This document shows positions 1-10,153 of a stretch of 38,966 nucleotides of DNA, in pieces. Source of the stretch: Caldilineales bacterium (GTDB lineage Bacteria; Chloroflexota; Anaerolineae; J102); NCBI GenBank assembly GCA_013360575.1, contig JABWBG010000004.1, positions 1-38,966 on the forward strand, written 5' to 3'. The notes under the pieces are model-generated. The model saw only the letters and a list, made by a program, of their open reading frames with translations, was not told the origin of the DNA and did no database searches. The position numbers and the translations under genes are program-made. Each line of letters starts with the position of its first letter. Position 1 is the stretch's first letter.

Positions 1-2
1 GG

Positions 3-623
3 CGGCGGCGCTCGTGGCGGGTTTGGGCCGGGGTGGCCGGGCTGATCGCGGCTGCGGGCGGGGCCGGCTTCTTGCTGTGGCGGGTGGCGATGACCTCCGG
101 CAAGCTCTATCGCATCACCCCGCAGCGCCTGGCCCAGCTGGCCGACCCGGCCTTGTGGCAGCAGGCGCCCTGGGACCAGTATGGCGAGGTTCTGTTGCAC
201 AGCTTTGTGGGCTGGTTTGGCTGGCTTCGGGTGCTCTTGCCTCCGACTTTTTATGCGGCGGGCGTGGGGCTGTTGGGTCTGGCCGTGGTGGGATGGGGGG
301 TGAGCCTCTTCCGGCGGGAGCGGACGCCCCTGGCCGGCTGGCAGCGCCGCGGCTTTCTGCTGCTGGCTGCGGTTTTTGCCGGCCAGATCGTCCTGGTGCT
401 GGGCCGTGAGTTGATCTGGCAATTTTGGACCCGTGGCGTCATCCCGCAGGCGCGGTATCTCTATCCCGCCCTGCCTGCGCTTGCCCTGCTGTTGGTTTGG
501 GGATGGCGGGGCCTGCTCCCGCGGCGCTGGCGTGCGCCCGCCCTCATCGCTGGCCTGCTGGGGCTGGTCGGCTATAATCTCTACCTCCTCTTCTTCCTCC
601 TCTATCCCTTCTACTGGCTCTGA
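3..623 (+). CDS. Polytopic membrane protein, C-terminal fragment (GT39/DUF2142-like), open at the left edge
   Basis: ORF open to window start; repeated hydrophobic segments ending ...LYLLFFLLYPFYWL*; frame continues left of the listed Met at 33. Confidence 0.6.
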   Translation, partial: RRRSWRVWAGVAGLIAAAGGAGFLLWRVAMTSGKLYRITPQRLAQLADPALWQQAPWDQYGEVLLHSFVGWFGWLRVLLPPTFYAAGVGLLGLAVVGWGVSLFRRERTPLAGWQRRGFLLLAAVFAGQIVLVLGRELIWQFWTRGVIPQARYLYPALPALALLLVWGWRGLLPRRWRAPALIAGLLGLVGYNLYLLFFLLYPFYWL

Positions 624-728
624 GCGGCCAGGCATATGGTTTTCCAGGGCCTGGCGTCTTGATTCTTGCCCAGCCGCCGCGGCGGGCGCATCCACCGCAG
701 CCTTTCGTTCTCAGAGCCATCCCCGATT

Positions 729-2462
729 ATGTTCTTTTTTCGCACCCGACCCCTGTTTGCCCTCCTTTTACTCATTGCCCTCCTTTTCTTCTCATTTCAG
801 ATTGGGGAGCGACCTGCTGAAGGCCAGACCGGTCACACCGCCGAGCCGCCCCCTTCCGATCCTTTCGGCGTCTGGATTCAGGGCGCGCCGCTGCGCGGGG
901 GTGCATTGATGCAACAGACCGGCGCCCGTTGGATCGTCCCGTATCTGTTCTGGAGAGACGTCGAAAAAACGCCCGGCGTCTATGATTGGAGCCGGTGGGA
1001 TGCCATCCTGGGCGACGCCGCGGCCCGGGATTTCTGGTCGGTGGCGACCATTGCCAACAATCCCTCCTGGGCGGCGGATACGATCTGCGGCCCGATCCGG
1101 GAAGAGCATCTGGACACCTTCACCCATTTTGTGGCCGCGGCGGTGGCGCGCTACAGCCAGCCGCCCTACAAGATCGCTTACTGGGCTTTTTACAACGAGC
1201 CGGACAATTCGGACGCGGTGCAGTTTGCCTGGCTGCAGGGCTGCTGGGGCCGCGGCGATCCGCGCTATCCCAACCCCAACCGGGCGCCGGGGGCCAGCGG
1301 CGCGGCCTATGCCGACCTCCTGCGCCGCGTCTATCCTGTGATCAAGGCGGTCGATCCAGATGCCCAGGTGGCTTTGGGCGCGTTGGCCTACGATCTCTTC
1401 CTCGGCATCGACGGCGGCGGCGTTTTCGACCCCTATTTTCTGGATGATTTCCTCGCCGCCGGCGGCGCAAATTTTATCGATGCGCTTAGTTTTCATTATT
1501 ACGAGGATTTTGCTTATCGCTGGCGGGAGCATGGGGTGTTCGACCGCTACAACCGCGGGATCGTGTTCAAGGCCCGCTATATTCAGAGCGAGGTGCAGCG
1601 CGTCGCCGGCCAGACCAAGCCGATCTTCGTCACCGAGGTGGGCTATCCCGCCATCAACAATGTGGGAGAACCGCGGCAAGAACAGCAAGCGCGCTACCTG
1701 ATCTGGGTGTACACCCGCGCCATGTCCGCCAACCTCCATCCCATCATCTGGTTTCCCGGCATCGATATCTGGGAGGACAAGCAGATGGGGCTGCTCACGA
1801 AGGACCTGACGCCCAAACAGGCCTATTTCACCCTGCAGGTTCTGACCAGAGAACTGAACAGCGCGGTTTTTGTACGCACCCGCGCCGATCTCAACAGCAG
1901 TTTCGAGGGGTACGAGTTCAGGGTGCAGGGCCGCACCAAGACCGTGCTCTGGCAGTACGACAGCGCGCCAATCCCCCTGGCCCTGGCCGTGGCGACGCCA
2001 GGCGGCAGCTTGCGTGTGGTCGACATGGCGGGCGCCGAACGCATCATCCGAGATGGCGGCCCCGGCGATGATGACTTCACCGCCAATGGCCGCATCCGCA
2101 TCCCCATCACCTACAACCCCCAATTCATCGAAGATCTGAGCATGCCGGCGTATACGCCCACGCCCACACGCACGCCCACCCTCACCCCCACCCCCACCCG
2201 GACGCCCACGGCCACGGCCACGGCCACAACCACCCCCACACCGACCCTCACTGCCACCCCCACGGCCACGGCCACGCCCACGGCCACGCCCACGGCCACG
2301 CCGACCCCGACGGTCACGCCCACGCCCACGGTGACGCCTACCCCCGATCCAAACGCCACCGCCACCCCCACCCCGACCTTGACGCCGACCGCGACCCTGA
2401 CGCCCACTTCGACGCCCACCGCCACGCCCATTTCTCTTTATATTCCCCTCTTCTGGCGCTAA
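729..2462 (+). CDS. Secreted clan GH-A-like glycoside hydrolase with Thr-Pro-rich C-terminal linker
   Basis: ORF 666-2462; Met at 729 gives a signal peptide [31 protein letters not shown] (acid/base E) and FVTEVGYP (nucleophile E) motifs; (TP)n linker and terminal SLYIPLFWR. Confidence 0.8.
   Translation: MFFFRTRPLFALLLLIALLFFSFQIGERPAEGQTGHTAEPPPSDPFGVWIQGAPLRGGALMQQTGARWIVPYLFWRDVEKTPGVYDWSRWDAILGDAAARDFWSVATIANNPSWAADTICGPIREEHLDTFTHFVAAAVARYSQPPYKIAYWAFYNEPDNSDAVQFAWLQGCWGRGDPRYPNPNRAPGASGAAYADLLRRVYPVIKAVDPDAQVALGALAYDLFLGIDGGGVFDPYFLDDFLAAGGANFIDALSFHYYEDFAYRWREHGVFDRYNRGIVFKARYIQSEVQRVAGQTKPIFVTEVGYPAINNVGEPRQEQQARYLIWVYTRAMSANLHPIIWFPGIDIWEDKQMGLLTKDLTPKQAYFTLQVLTRELNSAVFVRTRADLNSSFEGYEFRVQGRTKTVLWQYDSAPIPLALAVATPGGSLRVVDMAGAERIIRDGGPGDDDFTANGRIRIPITYNPQFIEDLSMPAYTPTPTRTPTLTPTPTRTPTATATATTTPTPTLTATPTATATPTATPTATPTPTVTPTPTVTPTPDPNATATPTPTLTPTATLTPTSTPTATPISLYIPLFWR
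2154..2430 (+). repeat. Thr-Pro-encoding low-complexity hexanucleotide-type repeat (CCCACG-like)
   Basis: Runs of acgcccac(g/c)cc encoding TPTPT... in frame. Confidence 0.9.
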
Positions 2463-2513
2463 CCACGCCACGCCGAAGCGCCTATTACGAGCAGATTCGA
2501 GGAGAAATCAGCG

Positions 2514-3989
2514 TTGATCTCGCACTTTCGCCGGCCGCGCTGGGCGGTGGGCCTTCTCCTGGCGGCCATGATCTTGTTGGCCGCGCCGCGGCTGGGGCAA
2601 TCCCTATGGATCGACGAAGCCAGCAGCCTGTGGTTTGCGCGCGTTCCCTTTGCCACCCTGCTGCTGCACCTGTGTGATCCTCATCCGCCCCTCTTCTACG
2701 CCCTGCTCAAGCTCTGGCTGGCTGTGGCCGATGGGGAGATCTGGCTGCGCCTGTTGCCGCTGCTGGGCGCGGCGCTGGCAGTGATGCTGGTCTATCCGCT
2801 TGGGCGGGAGCTGTGCGATCGCCGCTGCGCGTGGCTGGCGACCGGCCTTGTGGCCCTGCATCCTTTGCAGGTCTGGTACGCGGGCGAATTGCGCATGTAC
2901 ACCTGGGCGCAGGCTTTGGGGATGCTGGCCTTTCTGCTGGGAGTGCGCTGGTTGCGCCGCCTTGCAACTGGTTCAGAGGTGGGATGGCTGCCATGGCTCT
3001 ACGCGTTGGCCGCCATCCTGGCCCTGTTCACCGATTATTCGGCGTTTCTGGCCTTGGGGGTGCTGCAATTGGCGGCGCTGGTCAGGGGCCGCCTGTTCAC
3101 ACGCCAGTGGCTGGCGCTGCATCTGGCCATCCTTATGCCCCTGGCGCTGTGGTGGCTGCTCTCTCCCCAGCGCATTGTCCTGGCCCGCAGCTACCAGCCG
3201 GTCTTTGTCGCTGTCCAGGCTGCCCGTTTTGGCCTCACCCTCAGCCCCGAACAGGCCGCCACCTTCATGCAGATCGCGACCCTCCTGCTCGCGGCGGCGG
3301 GCATCCTGGCAGCGCAGATGTGGGCGCGCCAAAAACGGGATCTGACCGCCGCGCCCGCCTGGACGCCCCTGTTGGCGCTGATTTGGCTGGGGCTGCTGCT
3401 GTTCATGGCCCTGCCGCGCATGTACAGCCTCAAGCGCTTGCTGGTAGTGGGCCTGCCCTACCTGGCCTTGTGGCTGGCTGCGACGTTGACGCGTCGCCCT
3501 GCCCCCCGGCTGGCCCCGGCCCTGACCGCGCTGACCCTGATCGTCACGCTGTGGATGGTCGCCGCCCACGCCCGCGACCCCTGGCGTCAGACCCTCTCTG
3601 CCCTCCGCCCCGCCGAGGTGGTGTGGGTCGACGACCTCGCCACGCCGGTGTGGGTTTATTACAGCGCCAGAGCCGAGCACACCTGGACGTGGCAGCCCCT
3701 CTACGGCGCCGAATTGCCAAAACTGCCCTCGCTGCAACCTGATCCGGGGGGAGACCTCCTGCTGGTGACGGCGGAAAGCCCCTATCGCACCCTGGCCCTT
3801 TTGCTGCCGGCCCACTTTTCCGCCGCCTACGCGCTGACAGAAGCGCAGCACACCCGCGGCATCGGCGTCTATCGTTACCAGCGCCGCCTGGCGCCGCTGC
3901 CGCTGGCTGCACAGGAACCGCCGCCGCCCCTGGCGCCATTGGGCCTGCGACTGCCCTCCCCTCTCGATACCTGTGGCCCCGGACAATGA
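2514..3989 (+). CDS. GT39/ArnT-like integral membrane glycosyltransferase
   Basis: LWIDEASSLWFARVPFATLLLHLCDPHPPLFYALLKLW (D/E and DPHPP motifs typical of PMT/ArnT superfamily) and multiple TM segments; start codon TTG at 2514. Confidence 0.75.
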   Translation: MISHFRRPRWAVGLLLAAMILLAAPRLGQSLWIDEASSLWFARVPFATLLLHLCDPHPPLFYALLKLWLAVADGEIWLRLLPLLGAALAVMLVYPLGRELCDRRCAWLATGLVALHPLQVWYAGELRMYTWAQALGMLAFLLGVRWLRRLATGSEVGWLPWLYALAAILALFTDYSAFLALGVLQLAALVRGRLFTRQWLALHLAILMPLALWWLLSPQRIVLARSYQPVFVAVQAARFGLTLSPEQAATFMQIATLLLAAAGILAAQMWARQKRDLTAAPAWTPLLALIWLGLLLFMALPRMYSLKRLLVVGLPYLALWLAATLTRRPAPRLAPALTALTLIVTLWMVAAHARDPWRQTLSALRPAEVVWVDDLATPVWVYYSARAEHTWTWQPLYGAELPKLPSLQPDPGGDLLLVTAESPYRTLALLLPAHFSAAYALTEAQHTRGIGVYRYQRRLAPLPLAAQEPPPPLAPLGLRLPSPLDTCGPGQ

Positions 3990-5365
3990 GACCTGCCTTC
4001 TCTTTGCCCCTCTCCACCGCGTTGGCCCTGCTGTTGGCCGGCCTCGCCTTTGCGCTCTGGCAGGGATTGCGAGATCGTAGCCCTGCCGCGCCCCCGCGCC
4101 CCCCGTTGCTTGCCGCCAGCGCCGCCCGTGAGTCCGCCGCCGCCAGGGAAATCGGCGTCTACTTGTACGCGGAAGATGCCCTCAGTCCGGCTGCCGAGCG
4201 TCTGGCCAGGATCGGCGCGCAGTGGACGCGCACCTGGTTCAGTTGGGATGATGTGGAGCCGGTGCGCACCGATCCCCCCACCTACCACTGGCAGCAGATG
4301 GATCAGGTATTGCTCAGCCTGGTCAGGGCGGGATTCGAGCCGATCTTCCTGCTCGGCGGCAACGCGCGCTGGGCCGCGGACAGCAGTTGCGGGCCTCTGC
4401 ATGCCCACGCCCAGGCCGATTTTCAGCGTTTCCTGCGCGACCTGGTGACCCGCTACAGCGCGCCGCCCTACGACATCCACGTGTGGGAGATCTACAACGA
4501 ACCGGATAGCGTCTTTGGCGCCCAAGGCTACTGTTTTGGCACGCGTGGCGCGCTGTACGCCGACAGCCTGCGCCTGGCCTACGAGGCGATCAAGAGCGTC
4601 GACCCCACAGCCCTCGTCATGTTTGGCGGCATCTCCTACGATTTCTTCCTCGACGAGGGCGGCAGTTTCGACCCCGCCTTCCTTGATGACGCCCTCGCCG
4701 CGGGGGCCGGCCCCTATTTCGACCTCTTCGCCTTCCACTACTATCCCGCTTTTGCCGAGCGCTGGAACGCTTTCGGGCCGGGCGTCGCCGGCAAAGCCGC
4801 GTACTTGCGCAGCGAACTGGCCCGGTTTGGCCTGGACAAGCCCCTGGCCCTGACCGAGATCGGCCGCCCCACGCACGGCCCCCCCTCTGATCCTGCCAGC
4901 TACTCGCAGGCGCTGACTACCCGCTTCGTGGCCGAGGCGCTGACCCTGGCCCGCGTCGCCGATCTCTCGCCGATCCTCTGGTTCACCGCCGTGGACAAGC
5001 CGGATGAACCCTACCAATACGGTTTGTACGCCGCCGGATACCAGCCGCAGCCCTCCTTTTTCGCGTATCGCGCCCTCCTGGCGGCGCTGCAGGGTGGCAG
5101 CTATGCCGGCGTCTTGCCTGTGCAGGGTCAGGGCCAGGCGCATTCATTCGATCACGCAGGGTGGCGGGCCATCATCGTCTGGGCCGAGACCGGCGAAGTG
5201 CATCTGACAGCGCCGGGGCCCTGGATCTGGCAAGTCGATAGCCAGGGCGCGGCCCGCATCCTCTACGATGGCGGCCGCGGCGACCGCGACCAAACGCGCA
5301 ACGGCGTGATCGCCCTGGCAGTCGCGGCGGATCCCATGCTATTCTGGCTGCCGACGCATGACTGA
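3986..5365 (+). CDS. Clan GH-A-like glycoside hydrolase, short paralog lacking the TP linker
   Basis: Overlaps upstream stop (ATGA); WEIYNEPDS and LTEIGRP motifs; LFAFHYYPAF parallels paralogs at 729 and 5419. Confidence 0.78.
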   Translation: MRPAFSLPLSTALALLLAGLAFALWQGLRDRSPAAPPRPPLLAASAARESAAAREIGVYLYAEDALSPAAERLARIGAQWTRTWFSWDDVEPVRTDPPTYHWQQMDQVLLSLVRAGFEPIFLLGGNARWAADSSCGPLHAHAQADFQRFLRDLVTRYSAPPYDIHVWEIYNEPDSVFGAQGYCFGTRGALYADSLRLAYEAIKSVDPTALVMFGGISYDFFLDEGGSFDPAFLDDALAAGAGPYFDLFAFHYYPAFAERWNAFGPGVAGKAAYLRSELARFGLDKPLALTEIGRPTHGPPSDPASYSQALTTRFVAEALTLARVADLSPILWFTAVDKPDEPYQYGLYAAGYQPQPSFFAYRALLAALQGGSYAGVLPVQGQGQAHSFDHAGWRAIIVWAETGEVHLTAPGPWIWQVDSQGAARILYDGGRGDRDQTRNGVIALAVAADPMLFWLPTHD

Positions 5366-5418
5366 GCAATTACCGTTGCGATTCAATCTGTCCACCCCCC
5401 ACCCTGGAGAAGACACAC

Positions 5419-7176
5419 ATGATGCGAAACAAGTTCCCCCTGGTCATGCTCATTTTTGTGGCCGCACTCTTGACAGCCGTCACGGTAGCGATAGCAGACC
5501 CCGGACAGCCCACGTCCAGCCCGGAGGCCCCGGCGGCGCTGAGTCCGGATCCCTTCGGCGTCTATCTGGCCGAGATCGCCGATACCTTGCCGCGGATCAA
5601 AGGCGCCGAGGAGATCGCCGCGGCCAAACCAAACTGGGTCAACATCCGCTTGCACTGGTACAAAGTGGAAGCGCAACCGGGACGCTACAACTGGAGCGAT
5701 TGGGACATCAAACTGAACCAGATGGCGGCGCAAAACTACCGGGTGAGTGTGACGATCGATGGCAACCCCTCCTGGGCGGCGGAAACCTCCTGCGGCCCGA
5801 TCCGCCAGGAGTATGTGGATGATTTCGCCGCCATGTTGGCCGCGGCCGTGCGGCGCTACAGCGGGCCGCCCCACAATGTCACCCATTGGTCGATCTACAA
5901 CGAGCCGGACAATTCCAACGCCGTGGATTATGACTGGTTGGGGGGCTGTTGGGGGCAGGGGCATCCCCGCTGGCCCAATCCCAAACGCGCGCCAGGAGCC
6001 AGTGGTACAGCCTACGCCGAGATGATGAAGATCGTCTATCCGGCCATGAAGGCTGCCAACCCCGATATCATGGTGGCAAACGGGGCGCTGGCGTATGACT
6101 GGTTCCTTTACATGGACGCCGGCGGCATCTTCGATCCTTATTTTTTGGATGATTTCCTGGCCGCAGGGGGCGCCGATTACATCGATATCATCGATTTTCA
6201 TTATTACGAGGATTTTGCCTATCGTTGGCTCGATCCCGCTGTATTCGATCGCTACAACCAGGGCGTGATTTTCAAGGCGCGTTACATCCAGGATCAAGTG
6301 TTGGAATTGGGCGGCGTGCTGAAACCGATCATGTGCACCGAGATCGGCCTGCCTTCCATCAACGATCAGGGTGAGCCGCGCGAAGAGCGCCAGGCGCGCT
6401 ATGTGATCCAATCCTTCGCCCGCGCCATGTCTGCCGACATCGCCCCCATCTTCTGGTTCATGGGCGTGGATCTGTGGCAAGACAAGAAATTCGGGTTGTT
6501 GCGGTCGAATCTGCGCGCCAAACCCTCTTTCTATGCCTTCAAGACAGTGGCTACAGAGCTGGCCAATGCCGAGTTCGTGCGCCCGCGCAATGACCTGATC
6601 AGCCGGTTCGAGGGCTACGAATTCAACGCCCTTGGCCGCACCAAGACGGTGATCTGGGAGCATTCGGGCACGCCCGTGGCCCTACCGATCATTGTCGCCC
6701 AGCCTGGCGGGGTGCTGCGCGTGGTGGCCATGGGCGGCGGCGTCACCCTCTTGACCGATGGCGGCGCCGGCGACGCCGATAAACTCGCCAACGGCAAGAT
6801 CCCGGTGACCATTGACATCAACCCCCAAATCATCACTGATATGAGCATGCCTGCGTGGACGCCGACCCCCACCCCCACGCCGACGGCCACGCGCACCCCC
6901 ACGGCCACGCCCACCCCCACGCCGACGCCGACCCCCACACGCCCCCCCACGGCCACGCCCACCGCGACTGCCACATCCAGCTCCACGCCTACACCCAGCG
7001 CCACACCCTCACCCATCCCTTCCACGACTACAACAGCCACAGCCACCCCATCGCCTATCGCCTCATCCACCCCCACTCTCTCGCCCACGGCCACCCAGAC
7101 GCCGCAGGCTACTTCCACGCCCACGCCCACCACCGCGCCGTCCAGCGATCTTTACCTGCCGTTTTACCTGAAATAA
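5419..7176 (+). CDS. Secreted clan GH-A-like glycoside hydrolase with Thr-Pro-rich C-terminal linker
   Basis: Signal peptide; WSIYNEPDNSNAVDYDWLGGCWGQGHPRWPNPKRAPGASG nearly matches the 729 paralog; TEIGLP; (TP)n and terminal SDLYLPFYLK. Confidence 0.82.
   Translation: MMRNKFPLVMLIFVAALLTAVTVAIADPGQPTSSPEAPAALSPDPFGVYLAEIADTLPRIKGAEEIAAAKPNWVNIRLHWYKVEAQPGRYNWSDWDIKLNQMAAQNYRVSVTIDGNPSWAAETSCGPIRQEYVDDFAAMLAAAVRRYSGPPHNVTHWSIYNEPDNSNAVDYDWLGGCWGQGHPRWPNPKRAPGASGTAYAEMMKIVYPAMKAANPDIMVANGALAYDWFLYMDAGGIFDPYFLDDFLAAGGADYIDIIDFHYYEDFAYRWLDPAVFDRYNQGVIFKARYIQDQVLELGGVLKPIMCTEIGLPSINDQGEPREERQARYVIQSFARAMSADIAPIFWFMGVDLWQDKKFGLLRSNLRAKPSFYAFKTVATELANAEFVRPRNDLISRFEGYEFNALGRTKTVIWEHSGTPVALPIIVAQPGGVLRVVAMGGGVTLLTDGGAGDADKLANGKIPVTIDINPQIITDMSMPAWTPTPTPTPTATRTPTATPTPTPTPTPTRPPTATPTATATSSSTPTPSATPSPIPSTTTTATATPSPIASSTPTLSPTATQTPQATSTPTPTTAPSSDLYLPFYLK
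6859..7140 (+). repeat. Thr-Pro-encoding low-complexity repeat
   Basis: In-frame acgccgacccccacc-type repeats. Confidence 0.9.
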
Positions 7177-7198
7177 AATCTGCGCCCGGCGCTGTCAG

Positions 7199-7232
7199 GA
7201 GACCCGCGCTGCAAAGCGCGGGTCTCTTGTTT
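7199..7232 (+). terminator. Rho-independent terminator-like hairpin
   Basis: Perfect 12-bp stem gagacccgcgct / agcgcgggtctc with gcaa loop, followed by ttgtttt; directly after the GH stop. Confidence 0.9.
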
Positions 7233-7565
7233 TATAAACGATACTGGCAGCCGATGATATTTGCTTGACATGAACGCCTGTGGCACGATAAGGCCTGTCC
7301 TCGATGACATCCTGCCCTTGACGCTGCAGACGCAAGCGGAGTTGGCCGGCGACCCCGTGCTTGTCTGTCGCCAGAACCGGTCTCTTGGGATGTCCGGGGA
7401 CACACAACTTTGCAGCCCCGTGTGTCGCAGCTAGTTTCAGCTCCACAGCGCGCTGACGGATACTTTCGCCGCCGGTTTGCCATGCTGAGGATGAGCATGG
7501 AGGGCGGAGCTTGGAAAAAAGGCGTCAGCCCCAAGCGAACACGGGTATTGTGCTGCTTATCTACC

Positions 7566-7724
7566 ATTTTTGTAACAATTCACCTTATTTTGTCATTGCG
7601 AGGGCGATAGCCCCGAAGCAATCCCCAACGCTGCTTGAATCCCCAAAAAATAACGAGCCACCTTGGCGATTGCTTCGCTGCACTCGCAATGACACATCAG
7701 GTGAACTGTTACCTATTTTTGTAA
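7566..7724. mobile_element. MITE-like inverted-repeat element
   Basis: Arms GTAACAATTCACCT..TGTCATTGCGAG..GAAGCAATC and GATTGCTTC..CTCGCAATGACA..AGGTGAACTGTTAC are inverted copies; flanked by 10-bp direct repeat ATTTTTGTAA at 7566-7575 and 7715-7724. Confidence 0.7.
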
Positions 7725-7752
7725 ATAAACCATCATTCGCTAACTGACTATC

Positions 7753-9087
7753 GTGATTACAGCGAAATCCTGGCGTGAACAGCCGCTCGTCTATCAGACG
7801 AAAAGGTGGCAAAGAGGCGATCTCCTTCTCCTTATCCTGTATCCCCTGATTTTTGTGGGATATTTCGAATTCTTTGCCACCCACACCGTGGGCCGATCTT
7901 TCCTGGGTATCTATCGCAGACCACTGACGATCGGTTTGTATGCTCTGATTGCAGCATTATTATTGCAGTTTATACGTCAGAAATCACATAAGAAATCGAT
8001 AAAATTATCAGAAAAAAAATTGATCATCTTTTTGATGATTTTAATTTTTGTTATTTATAATTTTATTAAAGGTAAATTTTATTTAAATAGTTACTATTCT
8101 AACATAGGGGAAACTTTCGGTTTATTTTTGCTGATATGTACCGCATCATTCCTTGCGAATAATAGGATGAGTGATTTAAGAAAATATCTTCACATCCTAT
8201 CATCATCATTTCTTCTACTTGGTATAATTCATTCGTTATTTCTTTTAATCGAAAAACTTGGCTATAATACCAGATTCTGGATTGGCGAAGGAATGATGAT
8301 TATGCCTCTGGTTTTTTATTACTTTTTGTTTCATTATCTATTTGATAGACAAAAAGAATTAAAATACCTCATTTATGCATTTTTAGCACTTTTGCCAATA
8401 TTGCTAAGTTTTGAAAAAGCAATTGTCGTACCATTGATTCTATCATTTTCTCTTATAATAATTATTAGTTTATATAATTATTTATCAAGTAAAAATAAAG
8501 ATATTAGTAATATCAAAAAAACAATAAAACGCATTGGCGCATTATTAATCGTATTTGTATTTTTTGTAAGCCTTTATTATTTTGTCTTTCCCGACGATTT
8601 TGAAACATATAGAAAGATCATTCTGGTAAGTTATTTGAAAGTGAGTCCAGAAACTCTGGATCCGATCGGTAGAGTCGATGGAGGACGTTATTATATCTGG
8701 CAAACAGCTTTGCGATTGTTGTTAGAAAAACCGATATTTGGTTATGGTTTCGGTGTATCTATTCTTAGCGATCTGGGAGATTACATTTTTCCACATAATA
8801 TACTGTTGGATATACTCCTGAGTTTTGGGATAGTGGGCACACTGATCTTTGTTCTATTAATTGCCAGACTCATTAAATATATGAATATTTTTCCTATACA
8901 TGTTGATTATCAATTAGAAAATAAAACAATTTTGGCATATCTTTTATTTATTTTTTGCTTTGCTGTTATCGGTGTGATATGGAATAAGATTTTAGCCATT
9001 TATACCCTTGCCTTGTTCTTGGGCATGCTTTTGAAAATTGGTTATTTGAATAATAATCAAGTTTTATATAACAAAACAGAAATTTAA
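7753..9087 (+). CDS. O-antigen ligase/polymerase family membrane protein (Wzy/WaaL-like)
   Basis: About 12 hydrophobic segments; GRVDGGRYYIWQTALRLLLEKPIFGYGFGV...FPHNILLDILLSFGIVGTLIF typical of Wzy_C (PF04932); start GTG. Confidence 0.8.
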   Translation: MITAKSWREQPLVYQTKRWQRGDLLLLILYPLIFVGYFEFFATHTVGRSFLGIYRRPLTIGLYALIAALLLQFIRQKSHKKSIKLSEKKLIIFLMILIFVIYNFIKGKFYLNSYYSNIGETFGLFLLICTASFLANNRMSDLRKYLHILSSSFLLLGIIHSLFLLIEKLGYNTRFWIGEGMMIMPLVFYYFLFHYLFDRQKELKYLIYAFLALLPILLSFEKAIVVPLILSFSLIIIISLYNYLSSKNKDISNIKKTIKRIGALLIVFVFFVSLYYFVFPDDFETYRKIILVSYLKVSPETLDPIGRVDGGRYYIWQTALRLLLEKPIFGYGFGVSILSDLGDYIFPHNILLDILLSFGIVGTLIFVLLIARLIKYMNIFPIHVDYQLENKTILAYLLFIFCFAVIGVIWNKILAIYTLALFLGMLLKIGYLNNNQVLYNKTEI

Positions 9088-9088
9088 T

Positions 9089-10153
9089 ATGCTTAGAAAT
9101 TTAGTTATCGACACAAAAATTATCAATGATAATGAAGATTGTTATGTCATTGCGGAAATAGGGCATAATCATCAGGGTGAGTTGGAAAAAGCCAAGCATC
9201 TTTTCCGACTGGCCCAGGAATGTGGCGTTGACGCGGTTAAGCTGCAGAAGCGTGATAATCGCACGTTGTATACCGCCGCCATGTATAACAAGCCCTATGA
9301 GCATCGCAATAGTTTCGGGCGCACCTATGGCGAACACCGCGAGTTTCTGGAATTCGGCTGCGCGGAGTATCGGGCGTTGCAGGCCTACGCCAGGGAGTTG
9401 GGCCTGGCTTTCTTCGCCACGGCGTTCGATATCCCCAGCGCCGATTTTTTGGCGGAATTGGAGATGCCGGCGATCAAGATCGCTTCCGGCGACTTGCGCA
9501 ATCTGCCTCTGCTGCGGCATGTGGCGCACTTGCAGCGGCCGATCTTGCTCAGCACCGGCGGGGGAGAGCTGGCCGATATCCAGCGCGCCTATGATCTGAT
9601 CATGCCGATCAATCCGCAGCTTTGTCTGCTGCAATGCACCGCCGCCTATCCGGCCTCGGCTGAGGAAATGAATCTGCGCGTGATCGCCACCCTGCGCGAG
9701 CGCTTTCCCGATGTGGTCGTGGGCTTATCCGACCATTACAACGGCATCTCCATGGCGCCGGTGGCCTATGTGCTGGGCGCCCGTGTCATCGAGAAGCATT
9801 TCACGGCCAATCACACCTGGCGCGGCTCCGATCATGCCATGTCGTTGGAGCCGATCGGGATGGCGAAGATGGTGCGCGATCTGCGGCGCACGCGCGCGGC
9901 TCTGGGCCACGGCGTCAAGGTCGTCTTCGAAAGTGAGCGGGAGGCGGTGAAGAAGATGGGCAAGTCGCTGTACGCGGCGCATGATCTGCCCGCGGGCCGC
10001 GTTCTCAGCGCCGCGGATATTGCCATCAAATCGCCCGGCGAGGGGCTGTCCCCCGATCTGCTGGATCAGGTTTTGGGCCGGAAGACGCTGCGCCCCCTGG
10101 CTGCCGACGCCAGCATCACTTGGGAGGTGTTGGATGGGGGTGCGCTTGACTGA
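9089..10153 (+). CDS. neuB: NeuB-family nonulosonate synthase with C-terminal SAF domain
   Basis: YVIAEIGHNHQGELEKAKHLFRLAQECGVDAVKLQKRDN; IKIASGDLRNLPLLRHVA; GLSDHYNG; SAF-like KKMGKSLYAAHDLPAGRVLSAADIAIKSPGEGLSP. Confidence 0.88.
   Translation: MLRNLVIDTKIINDNEDCYVIAEIGHNHQGELEKAKHLFRLAQECGVDAVKLQKRDNRTLYTAAMYNKPYEHRNSFGRTYGEHREFLEFGCAEYRALQAYARELGLAFFATAFDIPSADFLAELEMPAIKIASGDLRNLPLLRHVAHLQRPILLSTGGGELADIQRAYDLIMPINPQLCLLQCTAAYPASAEEMNLRVIATLRERFPDVVVGLSDHYNGISMAPVAYVLGARVIEKHFTANHTWRGSDHAMSLEPIGMAKMVRDLRRTRAALGHGVKVVFESEREAVKKMGKSLYAAHDLPAGRVLSAADIAIKSPGEGLSPDLLDQVLGRKTLRPLAADASITWEVLDGGALD

Noticed and set aside
2154-2430. Possible CRISPR or satellite array
   Set aside because: Repeats are in-frame degenerate TP codons without unique spacers.
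2111-2431. VGVGVGV-rich minus-strand ORF (also 6615-7133, 17535-17822, 18153-18494)
   Set aside because: Mere complement of TP-coding repeats.
792-2471. 559-aa minus-strand ORF opposite the first GH gene
   Set aside because: Shadow ORF from GC-biased codons; low-complexity G/R-rich translation with no domain motifs, while the plus strand is clearly coding.
3875-6663. Long minus-strand ORFs 3875-5143 and 5383-6663
   Set aside because: Both antisense to GH genes with clear catalytic motifs; no recognisable protein signature.
9981-10133. N-terminal extension of the Wzm ORF into neuB
   Set aside because: Translation before Met 10134 has no ABC permease similarity and overlaps the SAF domain of NeuB in another frame.
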